A stretch of DNA of 64,000 bases from Albugo candida. Taxonomy: Eukaryota > Oomycota > Peronosporomycetes > Albuginales > Albuginaceae. Location: NCBI GenBank assembly GCA_905220665.1, contig CAJNAR010000144.1, positions 744,001 to 808,000 on the forward strand. Direction: 5' to 3'. The notes beneath the pieces are model-generated. The model made no database searches and had not been told where the DNA came from. It worked only from the letters and a program-made list of their open reading frames with translations. Each line of letters opens with the position of its first letter. The first letter of the stretch is position 1. This document shows, piece by piece, positions 25,001 to 37,049 of this stretch. Position numbers and translations under genes: made by a program.

Positions 25001-28000
25001 TATATTGTCATTTTCTCCCCCGATGGAAATTCGGAATCTTTTAGCTTGTGAAATGGATTACTGTTTGATGACTCCAAACTATTGGGATCCACTACAAGAC
25101 AAGGAATCTAGTCTATCGAAACGAGACTGGGAAGACACACCACAACGACTTCGTGAGCGTGGAAATATCGAAACGGGCGGAACATTGGTTTGGCATCTCT
25201 CCCATTGGGATTCTCCTCTTGAGCTGCGGATTCGGATTAGAGGCTTTGAATGGAGCGATCCAGTCTTACTTGTCGATCATATGATCTCTGCAAACAGCAT
25301 TCGCATGAAAGATGCTAGAACTGAAGCTTTCTTGTTCATTTCGCTCGACCTACAGCAATCAATATCGCAATCTAATGAATTGCTTTTGTTTGTCCCATAT
25401 TGGATTGTCAACATGACCGGAATGCCTTTGGAATTTAGTCACGATGCTCGACTTACAGGCTTGGGACATCCAACAAGGTACGATACTGACACTGCTTCTT
25501 TGTTCGATTAGCTCTCATCCCCGTCGATCTTTGTGACAGGACACTAGCTGGGCAGAAAGGAGTCGGAAAACAGGATATCAGTCATTTGACAAGAAGCACG
25601 AAGAATAAGCGAAATTCACACTTAGTTTATGATTATACCAGCTTGGGGAAGGAAAGAAGACATGAAGAGAATTCCGTCCGTCCAGCAAGAAAAAAACTCG
25701 ACCGTGTCAAGTTTTTCATCCCGGAATCCGCGCCCAACTCTTCTCGAGCAAAAAAACGTAGACACGGTGGTCTTCTGCCTGGTGTTCCTTCCATCAACGG
25801 TCTTCTAGACCTACTACCCAGCATGGGATATAGTCAGGGTGACCCACAAGATGATGATTTCACAATCTTACAAGCCTCTTATACAAACTCATCTCTCCAG
25901 CAAGGAAGCCTTCGATTGCGAGTCTGCGATGATAAGACAGTTGCGTATCGCGGTAAAGAGAAGAAAAGTAAGTTGATCTGGTCCAATCCGTTCCAACTGG
26001 ATCAAGTGGGCGCAGTTGGAGAAGTTACGGTGATTGATGAAGTCTGGGATCGTCTGTATTGTTTTGGATATGTAATCAAGGAAGGCAAGGGATTGTATTC
26101 TCGGACAAAAGTGATTGCACTTGCTCCACGTATAATGCTGATGAATGCAACGAGATTCTCTGTTGTCGTATGTCATTCGACCATGAAAGAGAGCATACCA
26201 ACGGAAAACACCCTGAACGACGTCATGGTACCCGATGTTAACGAAACTAGCACATTACAACAATCCACTGGAACTATCCTGGATCCTGGTTCGTATCGTG
26301 ACTTTCATCTAAAAGCCCATCTCACAAAGACGCGATCCATTCGCTGTCGCATCACCGAAATGGGTTGGAATTGGTCAGGAGCGATTCCAATCTGTGAAGC
26401 AGGAGACTTCGTCGTACGCTTTCGGCATGAAGCTACCCGAGAGAGTATTTTGGCCAGAATCACATTCATGATGGATGTTTGCTGCATATGTATCAGGATC
26501 CATGGAGAAATTATCAATGCACCCCCATATCGCCTCGAGAACTATTCTCTCGAGACGTTCCGCCTCCATCAGCAACGGGTACATCAGAGCGAGATCCTAC
26601 TACCTCATCATAGTCTGGACTACACCTGGGATGAACCACTGCAACCACACAAGCTTGTTGTCGATATGTTACCGTCAGCGGCGGGCGATAATAGTCGTCC
26701 GCTTCGGATTGGGACATTCTCATTTGATCAGATTCAGCGCTTTCCAGATGCTTTAGCTGGAACGCTTGGAATCGAGGTGTGTACAAATGGTCCAACAAGA
26801 GTCTTACGCTTCACAGACGCACGTTTGCGTCGACTTGGGTCTGACAAAACAACACAGGTCAAAGTCCCTTTGGGCAGTGGCGTACTGAACGAATTGTATG
26901 CGTATCTTCATGACCCCACCGTTCATGTCATTGCTCGATGGAGAGGTGTCGGTGTATCTATTGTGAATGATATACCGCAAGAATTACTCTATTTGTCGAT
27001 ATCCAACATTCGACTTCAATTTCTATGCAGCGAGTCGAATGAGTTGCAGCGCGAACATCTGAATGAGAACGATTCTTCAGCCATGGAATTCGGTCACATT
27101 ACCAAACAAGCAGAGACCGGGCAAAGACTCAAGCGAAAAGCAGCGTCGTCCAAGTTGGGTGTACTGTTACAAGTGGAAGACATACAAATTGACAACGAGC
27201 TGCCGTGCACTCCATTTCCAGTGCTCCTTCAATTAAAAAACACTGCTGGTGGGCGGCTCTCTTCACGTACAAAAGCTACGGCGTCTAGGGATGCTCCTCC
27301 TGCTTTGAAACTTATATTTGTCAGCAACAACGAATATGAAGGAATCAATTTCATACATCACTTTAGTTGCCACATCTCACCAATGTATATCCGAATCGAT
27401 GGCTCGCTTTTTGCACAGATGATGCCATTTCTTCGATACACACAAGTACCAGGATCCAAAGTATCCAAAATACCAAATAGACTCGACTTTGTCAATGCAG
27501 CGGAAGGAGTACATTCGCTCGAATCGAAATATGATGATAATGGAGACAGTGGAAAAGCGTTGACACTTCAAGACTTCCAAAACTCGCTTGACATTGGAAT
27601 TTCCCTGATCAAGCCGTCATATGAATACAAATCTGCTTCAGATAACCGCTCGGGATCCAATGCAGCATCACATCGGCCAAGAATGGGTTCTGGGTCTCCT
27701 CCCCGATATGAAAATGGGAGCGAAACGAAATGCGGACGCGTTCGAATCGAAACACAAGGTACATTGTCAAGTCAGGCAACTTTTAAGAAGCTGTACTTTG
27801 AAGAATTTCACATCCACGCAATTCAGGTAACGTGAACATGGTCAACAGATGGGCGTACTGATACCTTGTATGTGCTTTATTGATCTTCAGGTGTCGCTGA
27901 GTTTTACGGGCGCAACAAATACGAAGCCTTCTGTCTCATCATCGCGAAAATCTCTGCTGACAGTAGGACCCTTACGCCTACTGTTGAATGCGATCGGGAC

Positions 28001-29263
28001 GAGTCTCACCAAAATTGCAAATGCACCACTACATTTCAGTCACTTACGTATTGACCATTCCTTTGTGCAAAGTGACACACTCACTTCTCGTCTTGCGGCA
28101 CACTACCAAAGTGAGGCCATACGACAAGCGTATATTATCTTGGGAAGTGTCGATGTTCTGGGAAATCCACTGGTTGCATGGAATAACTTGAAGCGAGGTT
28201 TCCAGCATTTTTTGTGGGAGCCGATTGACGGTTTTAACGTACAGGTTCGTACCTCAACGATTGTATGTCCCCACCAATTGAATCAATGAGATCATTGTAG
28301 GGATGGAGAGGTTTTATCGTTGGTCTTTGTCGGGGAACATTAGCGCTGAGTCAAGCTTCAGTATTTACATTCTTTGATTTTAATGCCCGAATCTTAACGG
28401 CCAGCTCCCTTGGATTATCAGAAGCATGTACGAGACTGGATGCATACACGGACTACAATTCGTCAAAAAATATATACCAGGCTTTGGCGCAAGGCTTGTC
28501 AGGAGTAGCTGTAGCCCCCATTCGAGCAATTGAGCTAAACGGCATATATGGCTTGATTCCTGGTATAGTGGTAGGTCTGCTTGGTCTGTTCATGAAGCCG
28601 CTGTATGGGATAGCGCTTGCAGCTTCGACGAATGCGACTGTCTTGCGTAATTTCGTGGATCCCAATACGCATGCATCACTCTCTCGCGTACGTCCACCAC
28701 GTCATATCGATCCTCAGACGCAGGAACTCAAGATATATTCTTACGTTGAATCTCTTGGAGAAGAAATACTGAGTCAGCTCCAGGAAGGACGATTACGCGG
28801 AGAATCTTACGTCGGTCATATTGATCTCGAGCAGGAATGGTTGATGATCACCAATAAGCGCCTTTTGTTTCTGCGCAGTCAAGTCAATGAAGCAGATAGG
28901 CGATATATCGTCGCACACGAAATTTATGCTGAAGAATTACTGCTACTATCTCATCAACCACTCGAAAGCAAAAAAGATGTAAAAGTACATTCTGTGGTGA
29001 TATTTTGCCTCTGTGAGCCGAGTTTGTTGATCGCCCAAGCTACCGCTCAAATCAGCCGACAACGAGAACAACGTGGTCATCAAGCTGTATGGAATCTATC
29101 CGTCAATACGAAAAAAGGATTCTGTTTGCAAAAAAAGAAGTTCGCACTACCCGAAACGAAGCTTTCATTTCTCAAAGCAATGCTGCAACAGCAAGATCGC
29201 GCGGTGATTACTAGAAATGATCAAGAGGCTTGTCAATTCTTACTCAACTTGCCTTCACAATGA
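16098..29263 (+). CDS. VPS13: VPS13-family bridge-like lipid transfer protein
   Basis: Bulk lipid-transfer protein at membrane contact sites. Seven exons (16098-16556, 16613-16708, 16769-22396, 22461-25477, 25540-27826, 27891-28244, 28301-29263) give one frame of about 4267 aa, longer than yeast Vps13 or human VPS13A (both near 3100-3200). All introns are GT-AG, 54-64 bp except where joined phases differ, and every phase matches. The N-terminal chorein domain is clear: MFETLVTGILTNLLGNYID, then IKIPW-type LKIPWNRL and IVDNIEIHVRHIHFR. Middle repeats are beta-rich. The VAB/SHR-BD region lies around exons 4-5 (YWIRNQTGLPLRYWG, FVPYWIVNMTGMPLEF). The C-terminus has the ATG2_C-like segment (GLSGVAVAPIRAIELNGIYG, GLLGLFMKPLYGIALAAS) and a PH-like end (EQEWLMITNKRLLFL). 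Acidic Ser-rich linkers such as residues near 17560 and 19560 nt probably hold FFAT-like or phosphosites, but I found no clean FFAT. Confidence 0.95.
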
Positions 29264-29474
29264 AGTCAGACACATTGGATGGAATCAGATGGCAGAACAT
29301 CGGCCGAGTTGAGACACCATGAGGTCCTTCAACGTACCTGGCAGAAAACACTCTCCCATGACAATAGGAATAGCAATAGTGTTATTTCGATGTCTGTTTG
29401 ACTCTATGCTCTAGATTACATGAAATACCACAAACCCATCAGCTCCTTCCATTGCTGAACGGGCTACGGGTTAT

Positions 29475-30677
29475 CTAATGATTAGTGTCCATCCTCACCA
29501 TTTCTTGGTCGCGCAATCGCCCCTCCTCGATCAATGTGACATGAGCGGACTCTAACTGCGTGCTGGGATGCGAGTCTACTTCTGTTCCATTCATTTCGGA
29601 AACGTCAATTCCATAAAAATCGTGGATGACTTTGGGAGTGATTATTACGTCTTTGTGATTGATGTCATGCATGTATGCGTCCAATAAGAACCAAATCATA
29701 GGAACTACATATAGAGCTGTGAACACGTCGATACTGTAATGCTTTCGAGCGGCCACAATCAAAAATGCTATGACGACTTGCACACTGATCATGAAGCCAA
29801 TCAATAGCGGATGCGGCCAGTTTTTGCATACGCTGAGAATCAGACTCAATGTGTAAATGGTATGGGAGCTAAACATCAAATCACCACATCCCCGTAATGC
29901 ATCGATTTTGAAGAAAAATTGGAAGATTGATGGTGGTTCGAAATCTGTAATAAAAAAAGGTTTTCAGATAAGCCATCTCCAAGTTCTGCTGGCATTTTAC
30001 TTGCCTGGATTCGGTATAACGCATTTCAAGTAATCATTTGGATTAGCTGCCTTGCATGCTTCGTCAAAAAGAAGGCGACAGTGTTCGGCAGGGCTTGGAA
30101 GCGATGTGATCATGAAAGAGCACACACGAAGCACCTGGGAAAAAACAGTGACTCAATGGCACAAGAATTGGGAAGAATTGATAACGTACCAATGCAATGC
30201 TTATTTGAAGCAGTAAACGCTTTACTATGATAGCAATAAATCGCGGACGAAGTGGATTTTGCTTGAATACCAAAATGGAAAGCATCAAAAGTATTGTTGG
30301 ACCGAATACTGCACCAAATACCAAGTATTCGGATAAGTGTGCGGCTGTACCAGTCAACTCGGGCATGAGAGCGTATCCAAGGTCATACAACTGGACTCGT
30401 TGCTGGACGGAAAGCACATTTCCCTGGAGGTAATAAGCCCAATTGTGGAATACGCTATGCAAATCTAAATTGGGTTTTCGTTGAGTTATAAGCTCTGAGA
30501 CGTCGTTCTCAGCTCAGAATTGAACGTACATTGCATTATAGTACAAGGTAGTAATATCTTCCATTCCTTTAGCGCTATTGACAGCTCAAGCTTTATGTGA
30601 TCGACTAAATTAGCCCAATTACGGCACTGAAAGTGCTGATAGTCTGAAGCTTCTGATTTGCTGAATAGCGAGAACAT
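29475..30677 (-). CDS. Sphingomyelin-synthase / IPC-synthase-like PAP2_C phosphotransferase
   Basis: Multi-pass enzyme that probably moves a phospho head group onto ceramide. Four exons (complement 30677-30530, 30464-30190, 30134-30005, 29944-29475) give 340 aa. Start: the ATG at 30677, in a frame leading to LELSIALKEWKILLPCTIM, the first membrane segment. Joining at 30530/30464 then gives IMQYLHSVFHNWAYYLQGNV. Family motifs: LRGCGDLMFSSHTIYT (D2/C3-like, His) and ARKHYSIDVFTALYVVP (C4-like His and Asp); together they give the His-His-Asp triad. The second-to-last intron (30004-29945) has a GC donor in perfect context (AG|GCAAGT); no GT donor keeps the frame. The head-group donor (phosphatidylcholine, -ethanolamine or -inositol) cannot be told from sequence. 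Converges on VPS13, 211 bp apart. Confidence 0.85.
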
Positions 30678-32062
30678 ACTTGATCGAACAAGCGCTTCGC
30701 TCCGGCGGGCGTTTCTTCCCAAAGTGTCAGTAGTAAATACCTGTTGGATTTTCAAGGCCAAAATTGTAATGGTGCTATAACTTGACTGAATTATTTAGGA
30801 ATTGACACTAAATATCAATGGGTATATTTATCTATGTATCAGATCTGAGATTCTCGCATTTCCACATGTTTTGAGCCATGTGGTTGAGATTTTGGACGAA
30901 TAGCTCTTCGATGTGTGCGCTGACTTGCAGAAATCGAGATTGATATAGACATCGAGTAGCTGCATGTGATGGTGTCACAAATCAATCCCACAGTTTTGTA
31001 TCTCGCTCTATTAGTGTGACACATATTCTGCGGTAAGGTATGAATGTAGCACGAACGCTGCTTGCGTAGCGAATCGATTGATGATCACTGTATCACTAAA
31101 TCAAAAAGTTCATCCCATGAATGGATAGAAGCGAACATGAATTCTTTCTTTTTACCAGTCAAACATTCGAGTTGAATCTGTGGTATGTGCCCATTGCAAC
31201 AACCGATAATATACCTTACTATCAGAAAAGAGACTTTATTTGAGTGATTCTTGATCACAAATCGCTAGCGCTCGATCAAACGCTGTGTTTATCGGTCGCT
31301 TATCATCGAGACAGTTGTGCCCATACATTCCTACACGCTTCCGGTCCAAGTAACCGCTTCATAGCCAGCCAGCTCATGGTGGCTGCTATTCCGATCAATT
31401 ACAAGTGATTCTCACTTCATCTATAGCCGTGATCTTATTTCTTCGCGTGGTATATGACGACGCCTTCAAGTCAAAAACGATTCTCGATCAGAAGATTACT
31501 CTCACGTTTGTCATTTTGGTTGTTGCAAGTTCTGACTTCGATACAAGGCTATGACGAGTTGTTGACATCTATATTGTGTGATCAATGTGGAATTCCATAA
31601 TGAAACTAGTAGTCAGACATCAAATCCCGAGGATAGCGAGACAGTGACTGGGTCAGTTACCTTCCAAATAAATGTCGACTATAGCATCACACTTTAAGCA
31701 GCGCGACGACTGCTCTCACTTCTCACACTGGGGCTTCTCATAGAATGTAAGCGAGGATTTTATTATGCGAGAAGGCATACTTCAGTTATCATCGTTATCA
31801 CTTGGTATCATACTGTATCGCCCGATGGGTGCAAAGAAATCGTTGAAATGAATGTATACCAAAAACGAATAAATACGTAATTCGCATAAATAGATAAACT
31901 ATTTCAAATAATAAGACTTGATAATAAAGCCTCTTATATTTAGTTCGCGCACTTCTTCCGAGCCATCATTTCTTCCGTCGCACTATTTGGAAGCTAAATA
32001 ACGCGATTAGAAGACGGTGCTAATAAAAAAAAAATCAAGCTACGTCAATATTTGTAGGACTT
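30678..32062. other. Gene-poor spacer, about 1.4 kb
   Basis: No coding region longer than about 60 codons and no recognisable RNA gene. Must contain the promoter of the sphingomyelin-synthase-like gene (left) and of the HTH gene (right). A/T-rich before 32060, including an A run at about 32024-32033. Confidence 0.5.
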
Positions 32063-33506
32063 ATGTTGACACGATCAAGTACAAATTTGCGATCTGTACA
32101 GACCAAACAAGAAGCTACTAATGATTCAGAGAATTGCAGTCCCATCAATATGTTATGTAGCAGCCATACCAATGGCACTGCTGCTACTGAAACAGAATCA
32201 TCTGAACACACACAAGTCAAATCGCCACTGATAGCAAAAGATGACTATCTTGCTCCTGATGCAGCTCCGCTGCTCGGGCCCGATACATGTGACATTCCGG
32301 CTTCACGGCAACCAACGGATAAAATTTCAGAAATCTCGCAGATATCAATGCAACTTCAGCAACATGAGCAAAATGGAGTACATTCAATTTTACAAGAAGT
32401 AGATGCAGCAAATACGGTGATGGCTTCTCGTGTAAATGACGCAACGATGCAACAATTGCTATTTCAGGCTCACGACCAAAGACATGATACCATTCAATTT
32501 TCCAGAGAGGACGATTTCACCAAAGTTACAGACTCGACTTTGCTGTCTGTGACATCTGAACCACCTTCCGCAGTGATGTCGACTTCCGTAAATGCTTCTG
32601 TGGTCACTCCTCCAGATTGTTCTATCGCTGGTTCTTTCAGGACTATGTACTCTACTACCAATAGCTCAAGCATGATTGAATCACAAAACAATTATCATAA
32701 CGTGCTCAAACGAAAAAGTATTCCACTCAGTATGAAGAAAGAAGCAATCGAATGGATCAGTGGTCCAGGTAAAGGTATCCCTTCACGAGCTGAAAAACAC
32801 TTTAGCGCTTTAGATTGGGATGTGAGTGCTTCGTCATTCCGAAAATGGTGGAAGAATCGTGACAAAATAATGCGTGATGCCTCGAATAAAAAGCGAATTG
32901 CCGGTGGCGGTAGGAAACCCTATCTTGAATCTACTGAAGAAAGACTGCTGGTGGCTGTCATTCAAGAGCGTGCGAAGAAGGATCGAGTAACTCGCAAGTG
33001 GATCGCTCAGACTGCACAGCAGATGTTCCAGCATTCTAACTCTAATTTTAAAGCCTCTGAAAATTGGGTCACCAAATTTATCCGTCGAAATGGATTGACA
33101 TTGAAGCGAAGCTATGTCACCTACCCAGTGGATGGTACAACAGGGCTTGAAGAATCAGTCATCGTCGAAGATACGTCACATCACGATCGAGGCGAAGCCG
33201 ATAGGATGCTTATGAATCAGCAATCCGATCATGTCTTTAATGAGAATACAATGAGTATGGTCTCTACTGGAATCGCGGATGGGTTTCATGCGTCCCCTGC
33301 TCATGATGTTTTGGACGTAGATGCTGGCTCTAGAAGCGGTACACTCGAATCCCATCTGATTCTACATCATGAGCATCCATCGAATTCTGGTGACGTGATG
33401 ATACCAGACGACAACATCAATGACATCCAAGGAAGGTATGTCTCATAAATTCATCCAATTTTATCATCTGATGTATCACAAGCTATCTGCTAGGGCTGTT
33501 GTTTGA
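32063..33506 (+). CDS. CENP-B/Tc5-type helix-turn-helix DNA-binding protein, no transposase domain
   Basis: Two exons (32063-33435, 33494-33506) give 461 aa; reading through the intron also gives 461 aa, ending YVS instead of AVV. Residues 1-210 are polar and low in structure. Residues about 215-352 hold a double HTH of the kind found at the N-terminus of pogo/Tigger/Tc5 transposases and CENP-B: IPLSMKKEAIEWISGPGKG, ALDWDVSASSFRKWWKNRD, GGGRKPYLESTEERLLVAV, then NWVTKFIRRNGLTLKRSY. After this the protein continues about 100 residues without any DDE catalytic domain, and no terminal inverted repeats were seen nearby. I infer a host protein, perhaps a regulator derived from a transposase. Function is unknown. 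Confidence 0.75.
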
Positions 33507-33908
33507 TAGGTTTCAAATTCATTTTGAATGCGTTTTGACTTTGTCAACATTGCATGTACATTGGATTGATATCCGGTTCTGTAAAGCTCTGATGATAGAA
33601 TTCGTTATGGCCGAGTACCAATACGATATTTACCGAGATTTCCGTCTCTTTTCCTTTTCAAGTGCGTTCAATATTTGAGCAAATCTCAGTATAGCTTTTC
33701 ATTATCGTTTGAGTGTATGGACCTGCTCATGAGAAACAATGCAAAGTCGTTTGCATAATCACACGCAAAAGCGTCCCATACCTCAACAATTCCTCACATA
33801 AGCGCATGCATCCGTTACATCCAGACGCCTTCACGTATTGTGTTCACAGCGTGAGGTATAGTCGAGATCCAGGTTTAGCATGACGTAGCTCTTGGCATGC
33901 TGTCGATT
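33507..33908. other. Intergenic, convergent genes
   Basis: About 400 bp between the stops of the HTH gene and DRC2. I see no coding region or repeat in it; it should hold both 3' UTRs. Confidence 0.5.
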
Positions 33909-35576
33909 TTAACCTTGAGAAATGTATCGATTTGCATTGACCATGTGATTGCCGTCTACGACAGGTTTATGCACGCTACGACCGCCGCTGGTTGCGTCAG
34001 ATCTGAATAGGTTGAGATTCCCTTTGATGATTAGTAATGAGTTGACTTTATTCATGACGTCAGAATTGACCAAAGTGCCGTCTGTAATATGCTTCAAACA
34101 TATTTCAATTTCCTTGTTTTCGATCTCCAGGCGTTCTTTTGCACGTTTGAGGACCAGTTCATCAAGCACCACTTTGTTAAACCGTTTCCAAAAGTTATCG
34201 AGATAGTTCCATTCCGTGACAGCTTTACCATCGGGATGAGTCACCAAAGCCTGATACTCATAAAATCTTGAATCGTTTCGATCCTCCCCACCCGGAACGG
34301 AGTCGGAGTCGGAGTCGGAGACGGCACATCGAATACTGTTACTAGTTGCATCAGCCTCTGCTTTGTATTCTTCCGAGTTGATCCCTACAAATGGTGCTAT
34401 GCGTTCCGAGTCCGTTTCACATTTGCGAACAAGCTCTCCAAGTGATAGGATCCGTTCCATCAGTTTAAGCTGCTCATCTAAAGTAGCTATAGTCGTGTGT
34501 GCTTTTCCCGATAATTCAGCCAGCTGCTTCCTATTTCTATCTCTCATCGTGTTCATTTTCGTCTTCAGTTTCTGGAAATGAGCTGCCACAGTCTTCCGCT
34601 CCTTTTCCAGACCTCGGTTTCTTTCACTGCTTTCTTTGCCATCCTGAGCGATCTTGGTTCTCCAAGCGGCGATAGTGAATTGTATGCGCTCAATTTTTCT
34701 GATCTTTAGCTCGATATCTCGAGACAAATCCTGATCTTTTGTCTTCAGATATTTGAAGTCCTGAGTTCGTTGATCGGTATTTTGTAGATAAGTCAGATGA
34801 GCAGCTTCAAAATGCTGTTCTAATTCTTCAATAGAAGAATCTAGCATAATGCGCAATACATTAAATTCTTCCGAGTTTTTATTCCTTATTTCTTCTCTCA
34901 ATTGTTCGTGCTCCTGACGTGCCTCAGCTTCTCTTTCTCTCTCTTGTACTTCCACAGCACGCATGAGTCTATTCAGTTCCTGTTTCTCAATACTGTGCTG
35001 ATTGATCAGATTCTGTTTCTCCGAAGCATAACCCTGTGAGAGATATTCAAGATCTCTTTGAAAATCTCGCTCTAATGCTGTCATACGCTTATCTTGTAGC
35101 GCTATAAGACGATCCACATGACATAGATGCGACCGCAAAGAAGCTTGGAATTGTTCTTCTGCCTCGTCCAGATCATGGGCGAGCATCTGAATGGCCGCAT
35201 CTTTGCGATCCAAATCGCGTTCATGCTGTTGTGACCGGATCTCAACCTGTTTGCGTAAGTTTTCGACCTTCAGTGCACGCATAACAGAACGCCATTGACT
35301 TTGTATCTTTGACAGATTCACCCTCGATATTTTCTCTTCTTTCTCTTTCATCTCTAGCAGTTTCTTGTTCTTGGTTACAGCTAACCGCTTCAAAGAATCC
35401 ATCATCTCCATTCGCTGGATAGAGTCCTGTAAGCGTAAATCCTCATCTGTGCCATCTGGAGTAGCCTTGGCGACATCCTTACTCTGGCCTTTCACGGCTT
35501 TACCTAATTGTGCTCCACCACGCAATCTTATCGTTGCATGGAGCACTAGCGCTGAACTGCCGTCGAGGCTGATCAT
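33909..35576 (-). CDS. DRC2: Dynein regulatory complex subunit 2 (CCDC65-like)
   Basis: Axonemal nexin-dynein regulatory complex protein, needed for flagellar beating. Single exon, 555 aa, almost all coiled coil. Matches CCDC65/DRC2 in order: LSKIQSQWRSVMRALKVENL, HDLDEAEEQFQASLRSHL then VDRLIALQDKRM, ERDFQRDLEYLSQ, IEKQELNRLM, KNSEEFNVLRIMLDSSIEEL, AHFQKLKTKMN and the LxxICRKFETE-like LVRKCETDSERIAPF. An acidic Ser-Asp run (SDSDSD) near residue 420 comes from a hexanucleotide repeat at 34299-34320. The first about 50 residues do not match the family and end RLRGG; an internal Met at about residue 56 may be the true start. Implies zoospores. The gene start lies 164 bp from the stop of the PQBP1-like gene, same strand. 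Confidence 0.88.
   Translation of the reverse strand: MISLDGSSALVLHATIRLRGGAQLGKAVKGQSKDVAKATPDGTDEDLRLQDSIQRMEMMDSLKRLAVTKNKKLLEMKEKEEKISRVNLSKIQSQWRSVMRALKVENLRKQVEIRSQQHERDLDRKDAAIQMLAHDLDEAEEQFQASLRSHLCHVDRLIALQDKRMTALERDFQRDLEYLSQGYASEKQNLINQHSIEKQELNRLMRAVEVQEREREAEARQEHEQLREEIRNKNSEEFNVLRIMLDSSIEELEQHFEAAHLTYLQNTDQRTQDFKYLKTKDQDLSRDIELKIRKIERIQFTIAAWRTKIAQDGKESSERNRGLEKERKTVAAHFQKLKTKMNTMRDRNRKQLAELSGKAHTTIATLDEQLKLMERILSLGELVRKCETDSERIAPFVGINSEEYKAEADATSNSIRCAVSDSDSDSVPGGEDRNDSRFYEYQALVTHPDGKAVTEWNYLDNFWKRFNKVVLDELVLKRAKERLEIENKEIEICLKHITDGTLVNSDVMNKVNSLLIIKGNLNLFRSDATSGGRSVHKPVVDGNHMVNANRYISQG
34299..34320. repeat. Hexanucleotide repeat inside DRC2
   Basis: 3.7 copies of ggagtc on the + strand. 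On the coding strand they encode alternating Ser and Asp. In-frame, so length changes would not break the gene. Confidence 0.85.
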
Positions 35577-35740
35577 GACTAAACGATTAAAAACGTAACA
35601 TCGTTTTTTCGATTCCCTTTAGATTTCTAAAACTGTGGAACCGAAACGGCCAGATAGATGCGACCACTTGTGTGATAGCGTCTATATGCGCCAACAAGTA
35701 AGGATCCGATGCAAAATAACGATTTTATATGTTCAACGCA

Positions 35741-37049
35741 TTATCGCTTTCTCTTTGTTTCTTTTCTCAAGATTTTGCCGGGAGCGAGGTACGGCCGTTG
35801 TTGATATAGCGGTCCGTTTGCTGTTGTGTCCGCTGCGTACTCTCCTTGGGAAAATAGAGCATCCGCCCATTTTCCACGGCCAGCGGTGGGATCAAGCGGA
35901 TCTACCTTGCTATTTTCTTTCCGCGACCTCGGTCGTTTCTTATTGCTGGTATTATGCTCGACCGAGTTCGTTCGAACTGATGGAGAAACAGATCTCGGTG
36001 CATTTTCGCTTGTGATTAAAGATCGGGTCGCTGCGGGAAGCACCTGGCTGGTTTTCACTGAGATATCTTGACCAGTACCGGAGTTTTCCGATAAAATCTG
36101 TGTGCTTGTATCATGTTGACCCTTACCTTCTGTTTCGGTCTGGGAGCATGGATTCAACTTTTCTGGATTAGTTTGGCCGCATTGTTCGAGTATTTTATCA
36201 AGCTTTGACATGGCATTCAGCGCTTTTTCTACGCAGTTCAGTAAGATTGAAGTACAAAGACATATAGTAGAGACTGAAAGCAGATCTACCGTTAGATACC
36301 GGGACGTTTGGAAGGGTCCATGTTGATTCATGAGTTTTTTTGTTCCAGTAGTATACATGATTGGTGGTGGAGTCTCGGAGTGCTTGCCAATCGCTCATAA
36401 CGTCACTAATTGATACGACTTGTCAGTCTTGGACGTCACGCAAATTAGACCAAAAAGGTACGATTCCGAACTATTATCGCCATCAAGGCTTCTTTGCTCC
36501 TTCAATCAATGTATATCAGACGTCAGGAATTTCATTTACTCGTTCACGACGACAACCTTTTCTGATGGAGGCTCCCACCGCGTTTCGTTCGTTTTCTGTA
36601 GGATTTGTGAGAAATAAGTTTATCGCATTATCAGTAGCTTGAGATACCTCATTCCAGAAATACTTCTGACCGGATTCCGAATCGAAAGCCTCTTTCCAAG
36701 TCTCTACTTGTTTTGATGTTTTGCAATTCGAGTTTATCATCAATTCTTCTTTAGTATAGTATTGTTCTCGATCTGATAATGAATTACTCGTGGATAACGC
36801 TTTAGCATTGCGCTGTGCAATAACCTGCAGCGTGTTGTCTCGTATTCTCGGGTCCACGGTCATCAGGGAAGACTCAGGATACTGTTGTGTGATGAATTGA
36901 GATACTTTGTTCTTGTACTTTGATCGCGCATTTTCTTCCCTTAGCTGCTCTTGGTAGCTTGGGCCACTTCCAGTTTCGGATAGATGCCTCATTGCAGTGG
37001 CACGAGCTCTTTGAGCTTCATGCTCTTTTCTGACTCGGTCTAGTGACAT
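35741..37049 (-). CDS. PQBP1-like splicing factor with two WW domains
   Basis: Four exons (complement 37049-36648, 36595-36540, 36405-36290, 36228-35741) give 353 aa. WW1 is at about 117-145, split by an intron (TWKEAFDSESGQKYFWNE, then KTNETRWEPP). WW2 is at about 157-186 (DWQALRDSTTNHVYYWNKK, HESTWTLP). The C-terminus matches the PQBP1 tail that binds the U5-15kD protein: DPLDPTAGRGKWADALF, ADTTANGPLYQQRPYLAPG and ILR. A basic nuclear-signal-like stretch (KKRPRSRKE) precedes it. Human PQBP1 has a single WW; the second one here and the 100-residue N-terminal extension are unusual. The third-exon join was chosen because only it keeps the frame (GA|gtaaat donor, 134-bp intron). Probably nuclear, in pre-mRNA splicing. 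Confidence 0.85.

Noticed and set aside
30514..30564. In-frame TGA in the sphingomyelin-synthase-like gene, suggesting readthrough
   Set aside because: A 65-bp GT-AG intron (30529-30465) joins exons in another frame, giving IMQYLHSVFHNW with no stop.
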